Below, in pieces: positions 24,588 through 32,379 of a stretch of 33,615 nucleotides of DNA. The notes beneath the pieces were generated by a model that saw nothing but the letters and a program-made list of their open reading frames with translations, searched no databases and had not been told where the DNA came from. A program made the position numbers and the translations under genes. Source of the DNA: Lachnospiraceae bacterium (GTDB taxonomy: Bacteria; Bacillota; Clostridia; Lachnospirales; Lachnospiraceae); NCBI GenBank assembly GCA_015057615.1, contig SVEA01000109.1:1-33615 (forward strand), written 5' to 3'. Within the stretch, counting starts at the first letter, position 1. Every line of letters begins with the position of its first letter.

Positions 24588-24588
24588 G

Positions 24589-25005
24589 TTATATGTCCTC
24601 CTGCTCTGCTACAATATATCCGTTCGCCTTTAGTACGGCTGCAGTTTTATCCAAATGATCTGTATGGATAATCATAAGCGGAACCTTACCGTCCCGTATT
24701 ACAATCGAATAAATATAATTAATGCCCAAACCGGAGGCCGCGATCACCTGAAGCATTCCGTCCAAAGCTCCCGGCTGATCTTGAAGCTCCACGGCAACCG
24801 CCTCGGACATTTTCACAACATATCCCTTATCCTTCAGAGACCTATGCGCTTTCTCCGGCTGATCCACTACGATTCTAAGAATTGCAAATTCCGGTGTATC
24901 AAAAGAGGCGATTGCCCGAAGATTAATCCGGTTCTCCTTTAAGGCACTCGTTACCCCTGCCAGACTTCCAATTTCATTTTCAATAAATACAGAAAGCTGT
25001 TTCAT
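24589..25005 (-). CDS. Tandem ACT-domain protein
   Basis: A 138-aa protein with two ACT domains: [20 protein letters not shown] onward, and [20 protein letters not shown] from about residue 65. It is a paralogue of the protein at 22784-23230. The ATG is preceded by GGGG at suitable spacing. It directly precedes paaK (stop and start one base apart). It lies just beyond a 250-bp tandem hairpin array and a foldback element that separate it from iorB, so whether it shares the ior transcript is uncertain. Regulatory ligand not known; aromatic amino acids are likely from context. Confidence 0.9.
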   Translation of the reverse strand: MKQLSVFIENEIGSLAGVTSALKENRINLRAIASFDTPEFAILRIVVDQPEKAHRSLKDKGYVVKMSEAVAVELQDQPGALDGMLQVIAASGLGINYIYSIVIRDGKVPLMIIHTDHLDKTAAVLKANGYIVAEQEDI

Positions 25006-25020
25006 TATATTTCCCCTTTT

Positions 25021-25268
25021 CTGCGCAGTTTTTTAGCGCATCATGGAGTTTGTGGATGGCATGCAGGCACAAACTCTTTGTGTGAAGATTCTTTTCTTCA
25101 CACTTCCCTCAATTCCTGCGCAGTTTTTTGCGCATCATGGAGTTTGTGGATGGCATGCAGACACAAACTCTTTGTGTGAAGATGCTCTTCTTCACACTTC
25201 CCTCAATTCCTGCGCAGTTTTTTAGCGCATCATGGAGTTTGTGGATGCTATGCAGGCACAAACTCTCT
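25021..25268 (+). repeat. Tandem array of three-hairpin repeats
   Basis: Units start with CTGCGCAG at 25021, 25116 and 25210, giving periods of 95 and 94 bases, the third being cut after 59. Each unit has three stem-loops: TGCGC/GCGCA with a T-rich loop, GGAGTTTGTG/CACAAACTC and GTGTGAAGA/TCTTCACAC, then CTTCCCTCAATTC as linker. Unit 2 differs from unit 1 at only a few positions. Similar sequence recurs reversed at 2481-2565. The third unit ends where the foldback element begins. No coding frame is conserved. Confidence 0.9.
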
Positions 25269-25536
25269 GGGCTGTTGCTATATAAATACCAAAGATACAA
25301 GGGAGGTTTATGATCTCCTGTAATGCACTGTTTGAAAGACAGGTTGTTCATTTTGTATGACATAAGCGAACAAATTCTATATTTGTACGATTATGGCATA
25401 TAAAATAAATGATCTGTCTTTCGATCTGTGTGTGAATAGTCTCGCAAAAAACCTGCGAGCCATTGAAAGAATAGCAAAAGCAGCTATTCTTCATTGACCT
25501 CCCTTGTATCAATCGCAGTCTGAAATGCAACAGCCC
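25269..25536. mobile_element. MITE-like foldback element
   Basis: The ends are GGGCTGTTGC at 25269-25278 and its complement at 25527-25536. Further in, GATACAAGGGAGGT (25294-25307) matches its complement at 25497-25510, so the terminal inverted repeats are about 39-40 bases. AAAGACAG/CTGTCTTT, CTCGCA/TGCGAG and AGAATAGC/GCTATTCT hairpins lie inside. CTCT flanks both ends and may be a 4-bp target duplication. At 268 bases it encodes no transposase. It interrupts the third hairpin repeat and ends four bases from the iorB stop. A related single end is seen at 29770. Confidence 0.65.
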
Positions 25537-25539
25537 CTC

Positions 25540-26109
25540 TTAAAAACTATATCCTACTGCAAATGCCTTTTTATTTATTTCAACCGTTTTTGCCGGTACT
25601 GTCTTTTCAATTACTGCCAGCCAATCCTCCTTCGAGAAATCCATATGCTGTGCTGCCATTCCCAGTACGATCACATTAAACACCCTGCTGTTACCAAGCT
25701 TTTTTGCTTCGCTCATTGCATCGATTTTATACACTCTATAGTTTTTCTCTAATTCCTCAATAATATGATCAGGATACTTTGCAGCGCCGATAACCACCGG
25801 CATGGGATCAATTCTCTGATCATTAATCACCATGGCACCGCCTTTTTTAAGAAAATGGGCATATCTAGCTGCCTCCAGCCTTTCAAATGCAATGATTACA
25901 TCTGCCTGCCCCTCTTCTACGATGGGTTCCGCTACCTTATCACCGTATCTTACAAAAGTGACAACGCTTCCGCCCCGCTGCGCCATTCCGTGGACTTCGG
26001 AAAGCTTTACATCATACCCTGCATGAAGTGTTAACCCGCCAAGGATTCTACTGGTAAGCAGGGTTCCCTGACCGCCGACACCTACAATCATTATATTCTT
26101 TGTTTCCAT
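25540..26109 (-). CDS. iorB: Indolepyruvate:ferredoxin oxidoreductase, beta subunit
   Basis: A 189-aa gamma-type domain subunit of 2-oxoacid:ferredoxin oxidoreductases. MIVGVGGQGTLLTSRILGGL is the N-terminal signature, and LSEVHGMAQRGGSVVTFVRYG is the second. With IorA it decarboxylates aryl pyruvates (from Trp, Phe, Tyr transamination) to aryl-acetyl-CoA, reducing ferredoxin. The ATG follows AGGAGG. It lies about 200 bases behind iorA, with a hairpin between. The stop is four bases from the foldback element, so the native 3' region has been replaced or extended. Confidence 0.95.
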   Translation of the reverse strand: METKNIMIVGVGGQGTLLTSRILGGLTLHAGYDVKLSEVHGMAQRGGSVVTFVRYGDKVAEPIVEEGQADVIIAFERLEAARYAHFLKKGGAMVINDQRIDPMPVVIGAAKYPDHIIEELEKNYRVYKIDAMSEAKKLGNSRVFNVIVLGMAAQHMDFSKEDWLAVIEKTVPAKTVEINKKAFAVGYSF

Positions 26110-26210
26110 ACAAACCTCCTGTAAATATTATGTAAACATACATGGTTCAATCGAATCCCGCATCTCACAGGCATCCCACAAAATGCATTTTACATAATCT
26201 CAAAAATCCT

Positions 26211-26289
26211 GAAGAATAGCGCTTTTGCTATTCTTCCAAAGTCTTTCGTATTTAAAGAGACTTTTCTCTCGTATTTAAAGAAACTTTTT
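26211..26289. repeat. Hairpin and short repeats between iorA and iorB
   Basis: GAAGAATAGC-gctttt-GCTATTCTTC (26211-26236) is a perfect 10-base stem. Almost the same hairpin lies in the foldback element (25468-25490). It is followed by two copies of CGTATTTAAAGA(G/A)ACTTTT (from about 26248 and 26270). It may act as a processing or attenuation site between the two subunit genes; no long T tail follows on the minus strand. Confidence 0.5.
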
Positions 26290-26309
26290 GCCCGCAGTTT
26301 GTTGCAAGA

Positions 26310-28046
26310 CTATTTTACCGTATTAATTGCTCCGAATCTACACATTGTTTCACATAAGCCACAGCCGTTACACATGGTATCATTGATAACGATCGTTCCG
26401 TCGTCCTTCTTCGTTATCGCAGGACAGCCCGGCTTCATACACATACCGCATCGTTTGCATACGGCAGAGTCAATGCGATACTGCTTGGTGACCGGGCTCT
26501 TATCCAGCAACGCACACGGTGCTTTCGCAATAATAACAACGATCTCCTCCATGGCAACTGCCTCTTTCACGGTCTTCTCCAGTAAAGTGGTATCGAATAC
26601 ATTGACCTCATAGACATGCTTTACACCGACGGCTTCACAAAGCTTCGCAAGGTTTACTGCATAGGTTTCTTCCCCCTTCAAGGTCTTTCCTGTCGCAGCA
26701 TGATCCTGATGCCCGGTCATGGCAGTTATGGAATTATCTAAAATCATCACCGTTCCGGTCCCTTTATTATAAACCATATTCATGAGGGAATTGATTCCAG
26801 TATGCATAAAGGTGGAATCTCCGATTACGGCAACCCAGTTCTTAATATAATCCTTCCCCTTTGCCTTTTCCATACCATGGAGGGAGGAAATGCTGGATCC
26901 CATACAAACGGTTGTATCAATTACACTTAAGGGAGCCACTGCACCAAGGGTATAGCATCCGATATCACCAGCGGCATGAATTCTTAACTTATTTAATACG
27001 GTAAACGTACTTCGGTGCGGGCATCCCGGACAGAGAATCGGAGGACGTCCGGGAACCTGCGCTGCCGGAGCGATATCCAGACGCTCTCCTTTGATCGCTT
27101 TTTTAAGAAGATTAGCAGAATATTCACCCTGTACCGTTAAAATGTCTTTGCCTATCGCTTTTATGCCCCATGATTTCACCTGTTCTTCAATGATGGGGTC
27201 TAATTCCTCGACAATATATAATTGATCCACCTTGGAGGCAAATTCTTCAATCAGCTTCCTCGGCAGAGGATTGACAATTCCAAGCTTTAACACAGATGCC
27301 TCCGGAAGAGCTTCCTTTACATATTGATAAGGAATCCCGGAGGTAATAACCCCGATCTTGCTATCTTGATATTCCACTTTATTAATCGCAAAATCACAGC
27401 TGTCGTGAATAAGCGCATGCTCCCTACTCTCTACGACCAAATGCCGTCCTCTGGCATTTCCCGGCATCATGACATTCTTCGCAGCATTTCGAATGTAAGG
27501 CTTATCCTCCAAATCAATTCTTTCTCCCAGCTCAACCAACCCCTGGGAATGGGAAAGACGGGTCGTGGTACGAAGAATTACGGGCGTATCGTATTTTTCA
27601 CTAATATCAAATGCCGCCTTCACAAACTCCTTCGCCTCGTTACTATCGGATGGTTCCAATACGGGAATCTTAGCTGCTCTTGCCACGGCTCTGGTATCCT
27701 GCTCATTCTGCGAGCTATAGAGTCCGGGGTCATCTGCAACAATAACCACCAAGCCGCCATTCACTCCGATATAGGAAACGGTATAGAGAGGGTCGGAGGC
27801 AACATTCAAACCAACATGCTTCATGGAAGCCATAGCCCTCACACCGCTTAAGGAAGCGCCAATTGCTACTTCCAGCGCAACCTTTTCATTGGGTGACCAT
27901 TCACAATAAACATCATCGTACTTCACAAGATTCTCACTGATCTCTGTACTTGGTGTGCCCGGATATGCAGCCGACACCTTACATCCCGCTTCATAGGCTC
28001 CACGGGCAAAAGCTTCATTCCCAAGCATAATAACTTTTTCTGACAC
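26310..28046 (-). CDS. iorA: Indolepyruvate:ferredoxin oxidoreductase, alpha subunit
   Basis: A 578-aa catalytic subunit. The order is an N-terminal pyrimidine domain (MLGNEAFARGAYEAGCKVSA, YPGTPSTEI), a central domain, then the TPP-binding domain (LCPGCPHRSTF, HAAGDIGCYTLG, WVAVIGDSTFMHTG). Two C-terminal 4Fe-4S clusters follow (CKRCGMCMKPGCP and CNGCGLCETMC). I use the GTG at 28046 with AAAGGAG eight bases upstream; the frame opens 12 codons earlier without support. It follows the interrupted ligase gene by about 150 bases and precedes iorB. It oxidises indole-, phenyl- and hydroxyphenylpyruvate in anaerobic aromatic amino-acid fermentation. Confidence 0.96.
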   Translation of the reverse strand: MSEKVIMLGNEAFARGAYEAGCKVSAAYPGTPSTEISENLVKYDDVYCEWSPNEKVALEVAIGASLSGVRAMASMKHVGLNVASDPLYTVSYIGVNGGLVVIVADDPGLYSSQNEQDTRAVARAAKIPVLEPSDSNEAKEFVKAAFDISEKYDTPVILRTTTRLSHSQGLVELGERIDLEDKPYIRNAAKNVMMPGNARGRHLVVESREHALIHDSCDFAINKVEYQDSKIGVITSGIPYQYVKEALPEASVLKLGIVNPLPRKLIEEFASKVDQLYIVEELDPIIEEQVKSWGIKAIGKDILTVQGEYSANLLKKAIKGERLDIAPAAQVPGRPPILCPGCPHRSTFTVLNKLRIHAAGDIGCYTLGAVAPLSVIDTTVCMGSSISSLHGMEKAKGKDYIKNWVAVIGDSTFMHTGINSLMNMVYNKGTGTVMILDNSITAMTGHQDHAATGKTLKGEETYAVNLAKLCEAVGVKHVYEVNVFDTTLLEKTVKEAVAMEEIVVIIAKAPCALLDKSPVTKQYRIDSAVCKRCGMCMKPGCPAITKKDDGTIVINDTMCNGCGLCETMCRFGAINTVK

Positions 28047-28194
28047 TGGTAAAACTCCTTTCGTATGTAAAATAACCTGCAAGTAAACAACAGTAAAATT
28101 TATATATAATAAACTTTTATGACATCTATAAATTAAAGTTCCTACCGGAATTACTTAGTACCAGATTGAATCACATTGCTTTGTCTTAACTACA

Positions 28195-29499
28195 CTACTG
28201 CAAGCGTAAATCCGTAACTCTCTTCGCCTTCCCCTCAAACCTCTGCAAACTTCTTGGTGTAACTAATTTTACCATAGCATCGATACCAAGTACAACTCTA
28301 AGATTATTCTTAATTCTATGTTCCAATTCTCCTAATTTTCCATAGGAATCAAGTAGGGATTCATCTGCCAGCTCCACCTTAATTTCCATGATGTCCATAT
28401 GGTTCTTCCGATCTACGATGATTTCATAATGAGCACCGATCTCCGGAATTTTAAGCAGAACCTCTTCAATCTGGGAAGGAAATATATTAACGCCTCGGAC
28501 AATCAGCATATCATCGGAACGCCCAGATAGGTTTTCCATGCGTACAGTCGTTCTTCCACACTTACAGGGTTCATACAGCAGTCTCGTAATATCCTTCGTC
28601 CGATAACGAATCAGGGGTAATGCCTCCTTAGTAATACAGGTTACTACCAATTCCCCTTTTTCGCCGGGAGAAAGTACTTCTCCCGTGTCCGGATCAATAA
28701 TTTCCGGGATGAAATGATCTTCGTTCATATGCATTCCGCATAGATACGGGCATTCACCGGCAACTCCGGGTCCCATCAATTCGCTCATACCGTAATTCTG
28801 CGTTACAAGCATATCCTTTCCCCAGAGCCTATGCATTTCCCCGCGCATCGGCTCCGTCATCCCTTCTCCGCCGAATAGCCCGATCCTTACCTTTAGATCC
28901 TTCGCCGGATCAATTCCCATCTGTTTTGCAACTTCCGCAATATGTAACGCATAGGAAGGAGTCGCAACCAGAAGCGTCGTCTCAAAGTCCTTCATATACA
29001 TAATCTGCTTCTGTGTATTGCCAGAGGAAGTTGGGCAGACGCTTGCCCCTATATTCTCCAGACCGTAATGAAGTCACAAAGCCCCGGTAAACATACCGTA
29101 CCCAAAGCAAATTTGAGCAACATCCTCCGAAGATGCGCCCCCGAGAACTGCAATTCTGGATACGCATTCCGTCCAGGTCTTCATATCCTTTCTCGTATAC
29201 CCTACTACTGTCGGTTTTCCCGTCGTACCGGAGGATGCATGGATACGCACCAGTTCTTTCTTCGGAACGGTAAATAATCCGAAAGGATAATTGTCTCTTA
29301 AATCCTGTTTATAGGTAAAAGGAAGCCTCTTTAAATCCTCCAGACCTTGTATCTGATCCGGCTGGATTTTAGCCTCCTCCATTTTCTTACGATATGCTGG
29401 AACCTTCTCATATATTCTTGTCACTGTCTCCTTCAATCTTGCCAGTTGTATCTTTTCGATCTCACTTCTGGGAAGAACCTCTTCCTTTGCCCACATCAT
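28195..29499 (-). pseudogene. Phenylacetate-CoA ligase paralogue with one in-frame TGA
   Basis: The frame runs from an ATG at 29499 (AGGAGG seven bases upstream) for about 141 codons, meets TGA at 29074-29076, and continues in the same frame to 28195. Read through, it has 434 codons, the normal PaaK length. All motifs are present: [28 protein letters not shown]-stop-LHYGLENIGA, [34 protein letters not shown]. The intact paralogue at 23289 has Gly at the stop position (GGLGLHYG), so one GGA-to-TGA change explains it. Everything else looks conserved, suggesting a recent mutation, a sequencing error or rarely read-through. First gene of the ior cluster, with its own promoter. Confidence 0.85.
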
Positions 29500-29548
29500 A
29501 TGCCAACCTCCTTTGGATGATTGTACTGCCCCGTAATTGTACCACTCC

Positions 29549-29587
29549 ATTGCTTTATTGCTTTAAAGCGTTACGCAATAAAGCAAT
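29549..29587. promoter_or_regulatory. Inverted repeat at the start of the paaK2-ior operon
   Basis: ATTGCTTTATTG (29549-29560) and CAATAAAGCAAT (29576-29587) are exact 12-base arms around a 15-base centre that itself contains GCTTTAAAGC. The right arm touches the -10 (29586-29591). It may be an operator, or a hairpin at the 5' end of the transcript. Confidence 0.55.
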
Positions 29588-29614
29588 AGTAACAAAGTGC
29601 ATCCATTTTGTCAA
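29586..29614 (-). promoter_or_regulatory. Promoter of the paaK2-ior operon
   Basis: TTGACA (29609-29614), 17 bases, TACTAT (29586-29591) on the minus strand. The leader to the ligase ATG is about 80 nt and contains the 12-base inverted repeat. Confidence 0.65.
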
Positions 29615-29651
29615 TAGTATAACGTCAAATGTCAGTCCAGATATATTTTCC

Positions 29652-29715
29652 AAAAAAAATCCCGGCTACCATCAGACAGCATATTTGCTTGCTCAATGAA
29701 ATCCGGGAATTTTTA
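29652..29715 (-). terminator. Terminator after the aspS-DUF1294 unit
   Basis: AAATCCCGG and CCGGGAATTT pair with a one-base bulge, around a 38-base loop. Eight T follow on the minus strand and five on the plus strand. It ends transcription about 100 bases beyond the DUF1294 gene and insulates the ior operon. Confidence 0.75.
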
Positions 29716-29769
29716 TATTCTAGTGTAAACAGGATATCAATGTAATAAGTCACAGAAACCTCGAATATA

Positions 29770-29800
29770 GGGCTGTTGTAACATAAATACAAAAGATAAC
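29770..29800 (+). repeat. Solo end of the foldback element family
   Basis: GGGCTGTTG, then an AT-rich stretch with ATAAATAC and AAAGATA, follows the left arm of the element at 25269-25307 with roughly 80 percent identity over 30 bases. No matching inverted end was seen nearby. It abuts the DUF1294 stop at 29801. Confidence 0.45.
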
Positions 29801-30094
29801 TTATTGCACTCCTATCAAATAGGATATTAAATAGATCAATAAGATTGCATATAGTACTGCAGCAATCGGCAGTAATATCACAAATTTTCTATGCTTTGTC
29901 TTATGCCGAAAGATTCGCATTCCGAGAAAGGAACCGATCCCTCCGCCGATCCATGCGATCAGCAGCAGGGTGCTTTCCGGTATCCGCCACTTATTGCGGA
30001 CGGCTCTGCGCTTATCCAGTCCCATACTGATCAAACCGGCAAAGCTCAGGATAATCAGATATCCTGCTGCTAAAATAATGGAAATGTCCTTCAT
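29801..30094 (-). CDS. DUF1294 small membrane protein
   Basis: A 97-aa protein with hydrophobic segments at about 5-25, 42-60 and 72-93. The central DUF1294 signature is intact: MGLDKRRAVRNKWRIPE, then GGGIGSFLGMRIFRHKTKHRKF. The family's function is not established. The ATG overlaps the aspS stop (TAATG), so it is translated by coupling with aspartyl-tRNA synthetase. A terminator follows at 29652-29715. Confidence 0.88.
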   Translation of the reverse strand: MKDISIILAAGYLIILSFAGLISMGLDKRRAVRNKWRIPESTLLLIAWIGGGIGSFLGMRIFRHKTKHRKFVILLPIAAVLYAILLIYLISYLIGVQ

Positions 30095-31887
30095 TATTTA
30101 TCTGCTTCCGGCATGATCTCAATCCCAAGCTCTTTCAGCTGTTTCTCATCTACAATATTTGGAGCATCGGTCAAGAGACAGGAAGCATCCTTCACCTTCG
30201 GGAATGCGATCACATCACGGATACTATCTTCCTTCGCCATCAGCATAATCAGACGGTCAAGGCCGTATGCCAATCCTGCGTGAGGCGGCACACCATATTC
30301 GAAGGCATCTAGCAGGAAGCCAAAACGTTCATGCGCATCCTCTTTGGTAAAGCCAAGTACCTCAAACATCTTCTCCTGAATATCGGTCTGATGAATTCTG
30401 ACCGAGCCGCCGCCGATCTCCGTACCGTTTAATACGATATCATATGCTTTCGCTCTTACCTTACCAGGCTGGGTATCGATCATATCCAGGTCTTCCTCCA
30501 TCGGCATGGTAAATGGATGATGCATTGCTTTATATCTTCCTTCCTCCTTAGAGTACTCTAAGAGAGGGAACTCGGTTACCCAGAGGAATTTATAATCCTC
30601 TTTGTTTAACAATCCAAGGTTTCTTGCAATCTCAAGTCTTAGATTACCGAGCACTGTAAATACCACTTCATCCTCATCCGCAGCGAAGAACAGCAAATCT
30701 CCCGGTTTGCCATCGAGTGCCTTTACCAATGCACTAAGCTCCTCTTCGGTCATAAACTTTGCAAAAGAGGATTTATAAGAGCCATCTTCATTGATGGAGA
30801 GATAAGCAAGACCCTTCGCACCAAAATCCTTCGCATAAGCAACCAGAGCGTCAATCTTCTTTCTCGGCATTCCAGCCTGGCCGTTAGCATTAATACCACG
30901 GACGGAGCCGCCTTTCTCAAGTGCGCCGGTAAATACGCCAAAGCCGCAATTCTTAACGATATCGGATACATTTCTTAATTCCATTCCAAAACGAAGATCC
31001 GGCTTATCACTGCCAAAACGGTCCATTGCCTCAGCCCAGGTCATTCTCTGGATCGGAAGCTCTATATCAACGCCGATGCTTTCCTTAAACATCTTCTTTA
31101 ATAATCTTTCATTGACATCAATAACATCATCTACATCCACAAAGGATAATTCCATATCGATCTGTGTAAATTCCGGTTGACGGTCAGCACGAAGGTCTTC
31201 GTCACGGAAGCACTTTGCGATCTGGAAATAGCGGTCATATCCGGAGCACATCAGAAGCTGCTTAAATAACTGCGGTGATTGCGGCAGAGCATAGAAGCTA
31301 CCGGGATGAATACGGCTTGGTACAAGGTAATCTCTTGCTCCTTCCGGCGTACTCTTGGTAAGCATCGGTGTCTCGATCTCCAGAAAGCCTTCCTCTGTTA
31401 AAAACTGACGGGTAAGGTTAGCCACCTTGCTTCTTAGCATAATATTTCTTTGCAAATCCGGTCTTCTCAGATCCAGAAAACGATATTTTAGCCGAAGCTC
31501 TTCCTTCGTCTTAGAGTCCTCTTCGATCGGGAACGGAGGTACCTCTGCTTCCGATAAAATACGGATACCGGTAGCACGAACTTCGATATCACCGGTTATA
31601 AGGTTCTCATTTACAGCTCCGGAACGAGCTTCCACTCTACCTACAACAGCAATAACGAATTCACTTCGAAGATGCTCTGCTTTTGCAAAGCCTTCCCCTC
31701 CTACATCACCTTCTTCAAATATAATCTGTAAAAGTCCGGAACGGTCTCTTAAGTCCACAAAAATAATTCCACCTTTATTTCGGCTTTTTTGTACCCATCC
31801 CATCACAGTCACGGTTTCTCCAATATTTTTATTGGAAACCTCGGTACATCTGTGGGTCCTGCGCAGACCCTTCATTGATTCTGCCAT
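30094..31887 (-). CDS. aspS: Aspartyl-tRNA synthetase
   Basis: A 597-aa class IIb synthetase of the bacterial type. The order is an N-terminal OB-fold anticodon domain (GWVQKSRNKGGIIFVDLRDRSG), motif 2 (FRDEDLRADRQPEFTQIDME), a GAD insertion in the middle, and motif 3 near the end (HAGLAYGLDRLIMLM). The flipping-loop stretch TPEGARDYLVPSR is present. The ATG is preceded by AAGGAG at rather long spacing. A weak TATGAT-like -10 lies at 31914-31919. A 30-base palindrome stands about 55 bases upstream. It is coupled to the DUF1294 gene. Whether it is the discriminating or non-discriminating form cannot be settled here. Confidence 0.97.
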   Translation of the reverse strand: MAESMKGLRRTHRCTEVSNKNIGETVTVMGWVQKSRNKGGIIFVDLRDRSGLLQIIFEEGDVGGEGFAKAEHLRSEFVIAVVGRVEARSGAVNENLITGDIEVRATGIRILSEAEVPPFPIEEDSKTKEELRLKYRFLDLRRPDLQRNIMLRSKVANLTRQFLTEEGFLEIETPMLTKSTPEGARDYLVPSRIHPGSFYALPQSPQLFKQLLMCSGYDRYFQIAKCFRDEDLRADRQPEFTQIDMELSFVDVDDVIDVNERLLKKMFKESIGVDIELPIQRMTWAEAMDRFGSDKPDLRFGMELRNVSDIVKNCGFGVFTGALEKGGSVRGINANGQAGMPRKKIDALVAYAKDFGAKGLAYLSINEDGSYKSSFAKFMTEEELSALVKALDGKPGDLLFFAADEDEVVFTVLGNLRLEIARNLGLLNKEDYKFLWVTEFPLLEYSKEEGRYKAMHHPFTMPMEEDLDMIDTQPGKVRAKAYDIVLNGTEIGGGSVRIHQTDIQEKMFEVLGFTKEDAHERFGFLLDAFEYGVPPHAGLAYGLDRLIMLMAKEDSIRDVIAFPKVKDASCLLTDAPNIVDEKQLKELGIEIMPEADK

Positions 31888-31939
31888 GGTTCTTCATTCT
31901 CCTTATCTTTCCTATCATATGCATTTTCATAAACGCAAA

Positions 31940-31969
31940 GCAAACGAATCAGATATCTGATTCATTTGC
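31940..31969. promoter_or_regulatory. 30-base near-perfect palindrome upstream of aspS
   Basis: GCAAACGAATCAGAT is followed by ATCTGATTCATTTGC, with one mismatched pair over 15. The inner 18 bases (GAATCAGATATCTGATTC) are fully symmetric. It lies between the MerR-type gene and aspS, about 60 bases from each. It may end the MerR transcript (a short T-rich tail follows on the minus strand) or serve as a protein-binding site. Confidence 0.55.
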
Positions 31970-32030
31970 AGGATTCAATCTTTACTAATTAATAATTCTA
32001 ATCCATTTTAAAGAGTCTGTCCATAAGTTT

Positions 32031-32297
32031 TTAACGATTTCCTTGTAATAGTAACTCTTTTATCTGCGGAATTGTCATTCCTTTCTCTCGCAATTTCTTA
32101 ATTTCATCGATCGCTTTTACAGCGTCCTCTCTTTTATATCTCCTTGTTAATCCGACATCTTCCTGGGTAAAGGGAAGCATTCCCTCTTCGGTATAGAATT
32201 TGAGCGTGCTATACCGGGTATCCGTAATTCGAACCAATTCCCCTATGGATACATACTCCGAACTCATTATTTTTTCTAATGTGCGTTGTCTCGACAT
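32031..32297 (-). CDS. Small MerR-type DNA-binding protein
   Basis: An 88-aa protein that is little more than a MerR helix-turn-helix with wing: YVSIGELVRITDTRYSTLKF at about 15-35, YTEEGMLPFTQEDVGLTRRY, then a short helix with KKLREKGMTIPQIKELL. It lacks the long coiled coil and effector domain of full-size MerR proteins, so dimerisation and sensing must differ. The ATG at 32297 has AAGGAG seven bases upstream. It lies 82 bases beyond the unknown gene at 32380 and may be co-transcribed with it. Confidence 0.85.
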   Translation of the reverse strand: MSRQRTLEKIMSSEYVSIGELVRITDTRYSTLKFYTEEGMLPFTQEDVGLTRRYKREDAVKAIDEIKKLREKGMTIPQIKELLLQGNR

Positions 32298-32379
32298 ACT
32301 GCTTCTCCTTACTACTCATTCTTTCCAGGTAACTCCTGCCATCCCATTCTGCAGGCATCTGACGCTACCAGCCATCCTC

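Noticed and set aside
25021-25268. CRISPR array
   Set aside because: The repeats abut with a 94-95-base period and no unique spacers, each unit folds into three hairpins, and no cas gene is present.
28195-29001. A separate 268-aa ligase gene starting at 29001
   Set aside because: It is in the same frame as the upstream part, begins mid-domain and has no ribosome binding site; it is the remainder of the TGA-interrupted ligase.
29074-29076. Selenocysteine at the TGA
   Set aside because: The position is Gly in the intact paralogue, is not a catalytic site, and no obvious SECIS-like hairpin was recognised directly after it.
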